Below, one piece after another: positions 58,148-64,000 of a stretch of 64,000 bases of DNA (positions are counted from its first letter, which is position 1; the number at the start of each line of letters is the position of its first letter). The notes beneath the pieces were generated by a model, which saw only the letters and a program-made list of their open reading frames with translations, was not told the DNA's origin and ran no database searches. Origin of the DNA: Sphingomonas sp. URHD0057 (GTDB lineage: Bacteria; Pseudomonadota; Alphaproteobacteria; Sphingomonadales; Sphingomonadaceae); assembly GCF_000620665.1 (NCBI RefSeq), contig NZ_KK211162.1, forward strand, positions 703,764 through 767,763. Direction: 5' to 3'. The translations under genes were made by a program, and so were the position numbers.

Positions 58148-59917
58148 ATGATCCGGACGTTGAAGTGGGCTGGCCCGTTGCTGATGGCGAGTGGTTCGCT
58201 GGTCCCGCTTTCGGCGGCTGCGGCTCCTCCTCCTCCTGCCTCGCAAGCTTCTGCGGATGCTCGTCTGAAGGCGCTTTACGACGGCTATGCGGCGTGGGAC
58301 GCGAAGGAGTCCGGAGTCCTCCAGAATGCCGATGGAGAGACCAAGCCGGCCAGCTACCTGCCGCGGATCGATCCCGCGACCCAGCAACGCCGAGCGGCTC
58401 ATCTGCAGGACCTGTTGACGCAGTTGAACGCGATTCCCGTGGCGCAGCTGTCCGCCGCGGAGAAGGTTAATGCCGCGGTTTTCCGCACCATCCTCGAAAA
58501 CGCCATTTCCGATGCGCGCTTCCGGCTGTGGGAGATGCCGTTCAACAGCGACAGCTCATTCTGGACCTATCTTGATTCGAGCCATTTGAACGATGCGGCC
58601 GAATACCGCCGCTACATCGCGCGGATGCGGGACATTCCGCGCTATTTCGACGATCAGATCGCCAACATGCGGGCGGGGCTGGCGCGCGGCTTCAGCGTGC
58701 CGCGGGCGACGCTTGAAGGACGCGATGCGTCGATCGCCGCCTTCCTCGCCGACGACATCGGCAAGAGTCCCTTCCACAAGCCCTTCGACACCATGCCCGC
58801 GACCATACCGGCATCGGAGCAACAGGCGTTGCGCGCTGAGGGCGAGGCGGCCATCCGCGACGCGGTCCAGCCCGCCTATCGCAAGCTGCTCGATTTCTAT
58901 CGCTCCGAATATCTGCCCAAGGCGCGGACGACGCTGGCCGCTCGCGACATGCCCGATGGCGATGCATTCTACCGGGCCCAAATCCGCGAATATACGACCC
59001 TCGATCTTGCGCCCGAGGAGATCCACCAGATCGGCCTCAAGGAGGTCGCGCGGATCGAGGCCGAGATGGGCCGGACGATGGCCGAAAGCGGCTTCAAGGG
59101 CTCGTTCCAGGACTTCCTCAAGTTCCTGAAGACCGACCCGCAATTCATTGCCAAGACGCCGGACGAGTTGATGGGCGTGTCATCCTACGTCGCCAAGCGG
59201 ACCGACAACGTCATCGGCAATTATTTCGGCAAGCTGCCGCGGCGCCGCTTCGGGATCGTTCCCGTGCCGGATGCCCTCGCGCCCTTCTACACCTCGGGCC
59301 GGGGCGGGCTCGAGAATTGCATGATGAACACCTACAATCTGCCGGTCCGCCCGCTCTACAACATCCCCGCGCTGACGCTTCACGAATGCGAGCCGGGGCA
59401 CAGCTTCCAGGCCGCGCTTTCCGAAGAGCAGAAGACGCTGCCCCGCTTCCGGCAGAATCTCTATTTTTCCGGCTACGGCGAAGGGTGGGGCCTCTATTGC
59501 GAGTGGCTCGGCAACGAGATGGGCATCTACCGCAACCCGTATGAGCGGTTTGGCCAGCAGAGCTATGCGATGTGGCGCGCGGCCCGGCTGGTGATCGACA
59601 CCGGAATCCACCGCTACGACTGGTCGCGCAGCCAAGCGATCGATTATTTGGCCTCGCACACCGCGCTGTCCCAGCATGAGGTCGAGACCGAGGTCGACCG
59701 CTACATCAGCTGGCCCGGGCAGGCGCTATCCTACAAGGTCGGCGAGCTGACGATCCGCCGGCTTCGGTCCGAAGCCGAAGCGAAGCTCGGGCCGAAGTTC
59801 GACATCAAGGGCTTCCATGACACCTTCCTCGACATGGGCGCGGTGCCGCTGAGTGTGCTCGAAGACCAGATGCATGCGTGGATGGCGGCCGAGGCAGCGA
59901 AGCCCCCGAAGAGCTAG
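58148..59917 (+). CDS. Exported DUF885 metallopeptidase-like protein
   Basis: This 589-residue protein has a signal peptide (about 1-26, LLMASGSLVPLSAAAAPP) and should act in the periplasm. DUF885 proteins have a helical, peptidase-like fold with a zinc motif of the form HExxPGH; here it reads LTLHECEPGHSFQAALS. The second part (GYGEGWGLYCEWLGNEMG; YRNPYERFGQQSYAMWRAARLVIDTGIH; SWPGQALSYKVGELTI) supplies further conserved acidic and His residues. Purine-rich GAGGGGAGGGACGG lies before ATG 58148. Substrate unknown. A paralogue with similar late motifs is found 2 kb away on the other strand. Confidence 0.9.
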   Translation: MIRTLKWAGPLLMASGSLVPLSAAAAPPPPASQASADARLKALYDGYAAWDAKESGVLQNADGETKPASYLPRIDPATQQRRAAHLQDLLTQLNAIPVAQLSAAEKVNAAVFRTILENAISDARFRLWEMPFNSDSSFWTYLDSSHLNDAAEYRRYIARMRDIPRYFDDQIANMRAGLARGFSVPRATLEGRDASIAAFLADDIGKSPFHKPFDTMPATIPASEQQALRAEGEAAIRDAVQPAYRKLLDFYRSEYLPKARTTLAARDMPDGDAFYRAQIREYTTLDLAPEEIHQIGLKEVARIEAEMGRTMAESGFKGSFQDFLKFLKTDPQFIAKTPDELMGVSSYVAKRTDNVIGNYFGKLPRRRFGIVPVPDALAPFYTSGRGGLENCMMNTYNLPVRPLYNIPALTLHECEPGHSFQAALSEEQKTLPRFRQNLYFSGYGEGWGLYCEWLGNEMGIYRNPYERFGQQSYAMWRAARLVIDTGIHRYDWSRSQAIDYLASHTALSQHEVETEVDRYISWPGQALSYKVGELTIRRLRSEAEAKLGPKFDIKGFHDTFLDMGAVPLSVLEDQMHAWMAAEAAKPPKS

Positions 59918-59974
59918 CGCGCCGGGGCTCGAACCGTGCTAGAGTCGAGTCAACGACACTGGATGGAGAGCAAG

Positions 59975-60253
59975 ATGGGCATTCTTGACGGTTTACTGGG
60001 CCAATTTGGCGAATCCGACGTAGCGAACCTGGGCGCCAAGCTTGGGCTATCTACGGAGCATGTCGAAATGGCGGTGAAGGCGTTCGACACGGCGGAAGGC
60101 GCCGCGGCAGAGACCGGACTTCCGGTCGACAAGCTCAAGGAGATCATCGGTCAAATCGGCGGCGAGGGTTCCCTCGGCCAGTATGCATCGATGCTCCAGG
60201 GCGGCAATCTCGGCGACATTGCTTCCAACCTGCTCGGGGACCGGAAGGGCTAG
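59975..60253 (+). CDS. Small protein, DUF937/YidB-like N-terminus
   Basis: The 92-residue product begins MGILDGLLGQFGESDVANLGAKLGL, resembling the start of DUF937 (YidB-like) proteins. The rest is helical and rich in Gly, Ala and acidic residues (VEMAVKAFDTAEGAAAETGLP; KLKEIIGQIGGEGSLGQYA). ATG 59975 is chosen over 59963 and 59936 as GGAGA lies 5 bases upstream. It has no signal or membrane helix. Function is unknown. It lies between the two DUF885 genes, and its stop overlaps the second by 4 bases. Confidence 0.7.
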   Translation: MGILDGLLGQFGESDVANLGAKLGLSTEHVEMAVKAFDTAEGAAAETGLPVDKLKEIIGQIGGEGSLGQYASMLQGGNLGDIASNLLGDRKG

Positions 60254-62088
60254 GCGTTCCTGGTTCGCGCGACGTAGTCGCCGACGTTCTTGGCGAGCAC
60301 GTCCATCGGGACATTGCCGCCAAGCACGACCGCATCGTCGAAATATCTCAGGTCGAACTTCGGGCCGAGCGCGGCCTTGGCCTTGTCACGCTCGCGGACG
60401 ATGGTCGTGTGGCCGACCTTGTAGCCGCAGGCCTGACCCGGCCATGAGCAATAGCGGTCGACCTCGCTCGCTACCTCGCCAGGATTGGAGCCGTTGATGT
60501 CGACGAAATAGTCGACGCCCTGCTGCCGGCTCCAGCGCTTGGCGTGGAGCCCGGTGTCGACCACCAGCCGGGCAGCGCGGAAGGCGAGGGACTGGAGATA
60601 GCCGAGCCGGGCCTCGGGGAAGTCGTCATAAACCCCCAGCTCGTCGACCAGCTGCTCGGCGTAGAGCGCCCAGCCCTCGGAATATGCGTTGAACGCCAGC
60701 TGGGTGCGGATCAGCGGAAGCTTGTGCGCATATTCTCCCTGCCACACGTGACCAGGAATAGCCTCGTGCGCGGCCAAGTCGGGCAGATCGTATTTGCGAT
60801 GCAGGTCGGTGGTCAACAGGTTGATCCAGAACTTGCCGGGGATCTTGCCGTCGATCGAGCCGGCACCGCCATAGGCGCCGGGCGCGCCGGGCTCTTCCGC
60901 GGGCGGGAGGCGGCGAACCTCGAGATTGCCTTTGACCATCGTATGGAAGGCGCGCGGCAGTTGCGCGCGAATGAGTTTCAGGCGCTCCTGGATGAAGGCC
61001 ATGATCTCGGCGCGTCCCTTGTCGCCCTCCGAAAATTTGTAGCGCGGGTCCTTGGCCAGCTGCTTCATCCGCTCGCCGACTGAGCCGCTAGTGTAACCTG
61101 CCGCCCGCAGGATCGGGTCCATCCGGCCGTGCAGGTCGGCGACCTGCTGAAGGCCCATCTGATGAACCTCTTCGGGCGACATGGTCGTGGTCGTCGAGGC
61201 CTTGAGCGCCCAGCGGTAATAATCGTCCCCGTGCGGGCGCGCCCACATTCCGGGGTCGCCCTTCGCAAGTGCGCGCTGGACTTTCAGCTCGCCTACCTGG
61301 CGCTTGAGGGCCGGAAGCACCTGCTGCTGAGCGATCGCGCGCGCCTTCGCGGCCCAATCGCCGGGAATCTTCTTTTCGCGGGTCCGGCGTTCGATTGATT
61401 CGACCAGGCCGCCGCCCGAAGCGGTGTCCTTGATCGTCGTCGCCATCGCCGTCAGCGCCTTGTCGAGCAGGAAGTCCGGCGGAATCAGCCCCGCGCTGCG
61501 GGCCGAGCGCATCCGATCAAGCTCGCCATCGAGCTGAATGGGATAGGCCTGAAGCCGGGCGAGATACGCGTCGGCGTCGTCCCTGGTCTCGATCGGATGC
61601 TCGGCGTCGAGGAAGCGGGGAATGTCAAGATAGGCCCCGACGTTCTGAATGACGACGTAGGGCGTATTGCGCCATCCGCCGACCGCGACGTCGCCGTAGG
61701 GCTGCGCAAATCCTTCCAGCGCGGTTGTGTACGCGCTTCGCACGACCTCGACGCTGGTGCGGACCGGGAACGACAGTGCCGAGACGTCAAAGGCCTCGGC
61801 GCGGGCGAGATCCTGCTTCAACAGGTCTGCAACGCGTTGCCGGCCCGCGGCGGAGCGATCTTCGAGCTGCGAGCGAAGTGCCGCGCGCCCGCCGGTGTCC
61901 ACTCCCAGCGTCGTGGCGCCGCTCGGCGACAGGCGTAGGAGATTCTCGCCGATCGAATCGAGCAGCTTACCGGCATCTGCGTCCGATGCAGCTGAGCCCG
62001 CGCGACGGCAGGAAACGAGCGGCAGCGCCGCGGCCGAGGCCGCTAGCGCCGCAACGGCCTCGCGGCGGGTGAAAGTCAGGTTGGGCAA
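60250..62088 (-). CDS. Exported DUF885 metallopeptidase-like lipoprotein (Tat-type signal)
   Basis: This second DUF885 protein (612 residues) has a zinc motif AAHEAIPGHVWQGEYA and late motifs parallel to its paralogue: NAYSEGWALYAEQLVDELG, FRAARLVVDTGLHAKRWSR and YCSWPGQACGYKVGHT. Its N-terminus, LTFTRREAVAALAASAAALPLVSC, has a twin-arginine pair and a lipobox-like end, suggesting Tat export and lipidation. The start is TTG 62088, with GAGGGAGA 5 bases upstream; no ATG lies in frame there. It is followed by the NfeD and stomatin genes upstream on the same strand, separated by 11 bases, so they may be one operon. Confidence 0.9.
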   Translation of the reverse strand: MPNLTFTRREAVAALAASAAALPLVSCRRAGSAASDADAGKLLDSIGENLLRLSPSGATTLGVDTGGRAALRSQLEDRSAAGRQRVADLLKQDLARAEAFDVSALSFPVRTSVEVVRSAYTTALEGFAQPYGDVAVGGWRNTPYVVIQNVGAYLDIPRFLDAEHPIETRDDADAYLARLQAYPIQLDGELDRMRSARSAGLIPPDFLLDKALTAMATTIKDTASGGGLVESIERRTREKKIPGDWAAKARAIAQQQVLPALKRQVGELKVQRALAKGDPGMWARPHGDDYYRWALKASTTTTMSPEEVHQMGLQQVADLHGRMDPILRAAGYTSGSVGERMKQLAKDPRYKFSEGDKGRAEIMAFIQERLKLIRAQLPRAFHTMVKGNLEVRRLPPAEEPGAPGAYGGAGSIDGKIPGKFWINLLTTDLHRKYDLPDLAAHEAIPGHVWQGEYAHKLPLIRTQLAFNAYSEGWALYAEQLVDELGVYDDFPEARLGYLQSLAFRAARLVVDTGLHAKRWSRQQGVDYFVDINGSNPGEVASEVDRYCSWPGQACGYKVGHTTIVRERDKAKAALGPKFDLRYFDDAVVLGGNVPMDVLAKNVGDYVARTRNA

Positions 62089-62099
62089 GGGATTCTCCC

Positions 62100-62555
62100 T
62101 CAGGATTGAGACAGTGCCCGCTCGGCTTCCACGGTCAGGCAATTGCCTTCGACGCCTGTGATGCGCACGCGAGTCCCGGCTTCGGCCGGGCCGCCGCGCG
62201 CGCTCCACTCGCCGTCGCCGACACGAACACGGCCGCCATGCTCATCGACGGCGGTGACCACCGTCACCACTTTTCCGACAAGCCGCGCTGCCCGGTCGTT
62301 AAGCAGCGGGTCGATGCTGTCCAAACTGCGGTTGGCGTAGAAACGACGGCCGATCATTACCGCAAGCAATGCATAGAGCGCGAACAAGGCGAGCTGCGGT
62401 ACGGCGCCAAGGTCGAACAGCAATGTGAACAGCCCGGTCGCGACCGCGGCGGCGCCGATGAACACGAGGAAAAAGCCCGGCGCGATGATCTCGGCAATCA
62501 GCAACACGACGCCGCCGATCAGCCACAGCCAGCCGGGATCGATGCTCTCGATCAT
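62100..62555 (-). CDS. NfeD-like membrane protein with OB-fold tail
   Basis: This 151-residue protein has an N-terminal helix group (PGWLWLIGGVVLLIAEIIAPGFFLVFIGAAAVATGLFTLL; LALFALYALLAVMIG) and a soluble OB-fold domain (about 88-150, ARLVGKVVTVVTAVDEHGGRVRVGDGEWSARG). It is a short NfeD without the protease domain, the type that partners stomatin/flotillin-like proteins. Its start overlaps the stop of the stomatin gene by 4 bases, which agrees with that pairing. Its role is probably in organising membrane microdomains (family knowledge). Confidence 0.9.
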   Translation of the reverse strand: MIESIDPGWLWLIGGVVLLIAEIIAPGFFLVFIGAAAVATGLFTLLFDLGAVPQLALFALYALLAVMIGRRFYANRSLDSIDPLLNDRAARLVGKVVTVVTAVDEHGGRVRVGDGEWSARGGPAEAGTRVRITGVEGNCLTVEAERALSQS

Positions 62556-63523
62556 TTGGTTTCCGGAACGCCGCTACCCTTGACCTTGGGCGCGGCGATC
62601 GGCCGGGGTACGCTATCGCCGAACGCCTCGCGAGCAAGCTCACCGATCCCGCCGAGCGTTCCCATGAGCTGCGTCGCTTCGACTGGGAACAGGATCGTTT
62701 TCGAGTTGGGCGAAGTCGCGAACTTGCCTAAGGCTTCGACATATTTCTGGGCGATGAAATAATTGATCGCCTGGCTGCTTCCGCCCTCGATCGCGTCGCT
62801 GACCGATTTGGTCGCATTGGCCTCCGCCATGGCGGAGCGCTCGCGCGCTTCGGCGTCGCGGAAGGCGGCTTCCTTCTGTCCTTCGGCCTGAAGGATCCGC
62901 GCCTGCTTTTCGCCCTCGGCACGCAGGATCTCGGACTGGCGCATGCCTTCGGATTCGAGAATCGACGCGCGCTTCTCGCGTTCGGCCTTCATCTGCCGCG
63001 TCATCGCGTTGACGATATCCTGGGGCGGACGAATGTCCTTCAATTCGACGCGGGTGATCTTGACGCCCCACGGTTCCGTCGCATGGTCGACGACGGCGAG
63101 CAGCCGGGCGTTGATCTCGTCGCGTTTGGACAGGGTCTCGTCGAGGTCCATCGAACCCATCACGGTTCTCAAATTGGTCGTCGAGAGTGCCATGAGCGCG
63201 CTGTAGAGGTCGCTCACTTCGTACGCTGCTTTGGCAGCATCGATGACCTGGAAGAAGACGACGCCGTCGACCGCGACCATCGCATTGTCCTTGGTGATGA
63301 TCTCCTGGCCCGGGATGTCGACCACCTGCTCCATCATGTTGATCTTGCGGCCAACGCGATAGACGAATGGAGTCACGAGATTGAGGCCCGGCTCGGCGAC
63401 GCGGACGAAACGCCCGAACCGCTCGATCGTATAGCGGTAGCCCTGGCTCACGATCTTGACACTCATCATCACGATCAACAGCACCAGGACCGCGATTGCA
63501 GTCATGAAAGTCGTCAGCAGCAT
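62552..63523 (-). CDS. qmcA: SPFH/stomatin-family protein (QmcA-like)
   Basis: This 323-residue protein has an N-terminal helix (TFMTAIAVLVLLIVMMSVKIV) and an SPFH domain (GYRYTIERFGRFVRVAEPGLNLVTPFV; IPGQEIITKDNAMVAVDGVVFFQV), then a coiled-coil (MKAEREKRASILESEGMRQSEILRAEGEKQARIL) and a C-terminal helix. It should form large rings in the membrane and act with the NfeD protein. ATG 63523 has GGGGAAGAG upstream; the frame continues upstream without support. A diverging gene (CoA-ester lyase) starts 71 bases away. Confidence 0.92.
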   Translation of the reverse strand: MLLTTFMTAIAVLVLLIVMMSVKIVSQGYRYTIERFGRFVRVAEPGLNLVTPFVYRVGRKINMMEQVVDIPGQEIITKDNAMVAVDGVVFFQVIDAAKAAYEVSDLYSALMALSTTNLRTVMGSMDLDETLSKRDEINARLLAVVDHATEPWGVKITRVELKDIRPPQDIVNAMTRQMKAEREKRASILESEGMRQSEILRAEGEKQARILQAEGQKEAAFRDAEARERSAMAEANATKSVSDAIEGGSSQAINYFIAQKYVEALGKFATSPNSKTILFPVEATQLMGTLGGIGELAREAFGDSVPRPIAAPKVKGSGVPETK

Positions 63524-63594
63524 GTCTCTTCCCCGATGTCCCTCTTTCAAGGCATGATGCGACGGTGACGAGCCGAGCGGAAGGGAAAAGCGAC

Positions 63595-64000
63595 TTGAGC
63601 GGCGATTTGTTCGGCGTGCGGTCGGTCCTGTTCCTGCCCGCCTCCAATCCGCGGGCGATCGCAAAAGCGCGCGAGGCCGGCGCCGACCTTGTCGTGCTCG
63701 ATCTCGAAGATGCGGTGAAGCCGCAGGACAAAGCGGCCGCTCGCGATGCCGCGATCCAGGCTGTCGACACACAGTGGCCGATGCCGGTCGCGATTCGGGT
63801 CAATTCCGTCGGCAGCGAATGGCATGCGCTCGATCTCGATGCCGTGGCGCAGTCGCGGGCGCGCTATGTGGTCGTGCCGCGTGCGGAGTCGGGCGAGCTC
63901 GTCGGCAGCGTTGCCACAACGGTCGGAAAGCCGGTTCTGGCTATGATTGAGACCGCGGCAGGCGTGCTTGCGGCCGGCGAGGTCGCGCGGGAGAGCGTGG
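63595..64000 (+). CDS. HpcH/HpaI aldolase/CoA-ester lyase (CitE-like), 3' end cut
   Basis: This frame is open to the window edge, 135 residues visible. It starts LSGDLFGVRSVLFLPASNPRAIAKAREAGADLVVLDLEDAVKPQDK, the CitE/beta-methylmalyl-CoA lyase N-terminus, and continues VAIRVNSVGSEWHALDLDAV, ARYVVVPRAES and the ETAAGVLAAGE block with the metal-binding Glu. Members cleave or hydrolyse malyl-, citramalyl- or citryl-CoA. The start is probably TTG 63595, with GGAAGGG 9 bases upstream; an in-frame GTG at 63565 would add ten residues. Confidence 0.85.
   Translation, partial: MSGDLFGVRSVLFLPASNPRAIAKAREAGADLVVLDLEDAVKPQDKAAARDAAIQAVDTQWPMPVAIRVNSVGSEWHALDLDAVAQSRARYVVVPRAESGELVGSVATTVGKPVLAMIETAAGVLAAGEVARESV

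Noticed and set aside
59918-59945. tRNA-like T-loop (GGTTCGAGCC on the minus strand)
   Set aside because: The flanking five bases do not pair as a T-stem and no anticodon or acceptor arms can be drawn.

Overview
This is a 64 kb chromosomal stretch of a GC-rich alphaproteobacterium, most likely a sphingomonad (order Sphingomonadales; inferred). The grounds are a complete 14-gene nuo operon with separate nuoC and nuoD, the chvG-chvI/hprK/ptsH/rapZ/pckA locus, RNase J next to a DUF1467 gene, a short HprK, and an alphaproteobacterial GAAC-N7-GAAC SOS box before lexA. I see no rRNA, tRNA, insertion sequence, prophage or CRISPR array. Genes are packed tightly, many with 1-4 base ATGA/GTGA/TTGA overlaps, and no gene-free stretch reaches 300 bases; the longest gap is about 206 bases (19790-19995).

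Layout. 1-2236: end of efp, suhB, and a secreted beta-propeller-like protein. 2311-18386: nuoA-N (respiratory complex I) with six additional coupled genes between nuoD and nuoG (five tiny membrane proteins and one secreted repeat protein), then birA. 19067-23578: a membrane protein, two alpha/beta hydrolases, and a cyclic-nucleotide-domain/thioredoxin-reductase-like fusion. 23618-26303: coaX, rnj, DUF1467. 26300-32266: a large membrane coiled-coil protein, then a three-gene set: nucleotidyltransferase fused to a degenerate CDP-alcohol phosphotransferase, a DUF2336 protein, and a histidine-kinase-like protein with Glu at the phospho-His position. 32271-38128: gltA, gltX, comEC, a VOC protein, lexA. 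38211-43119: ppiD-like chaperone, tpiA, secG, pyrG. 43202-49765: two small exported or membrane proteins, trxB, truA-fmt facing recR-def, a DOPA-dioxygenase-like protein, a Cys-rich copper-storage-like protein, rmuC. 49900-57616: two lipoproteins, an rRNA/tRNA methyltransferase, then the PTS regulatory chain ptsH, EIIA, rapZ, hprK running with chvG-chvI and divergent from pckA. 57657-64000: an unknown protein, two DUF885 metallopeptidase-like proteins facing each other across a small protein, NfeD and stomatin-like proteins, and the start of a CoA-ester lyase.

How it fits together. The largest block makes NADH:quinone oxidoreductase. The ptsH/EIIA/hprK/rapZ genes form a transport-free nitrogen-type PTS relay; no enzyme I gene is visible here. 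Its placement beside the ChvG-ChvI two-component system and pckA suggests carbon-status control of gluconeogenesis (inference from conserved synteny). The most unusual material is the set of extra genes in the nuo operon and the nucleotidyltransferase/DUF2336/pseudo-kinase module at 28.7-32.3 kb. Start codons were chosen from family length, overlap pattern and visible Shine-Dalgarno sequences; several differ from the longest open frame, and this is noted in the entries.
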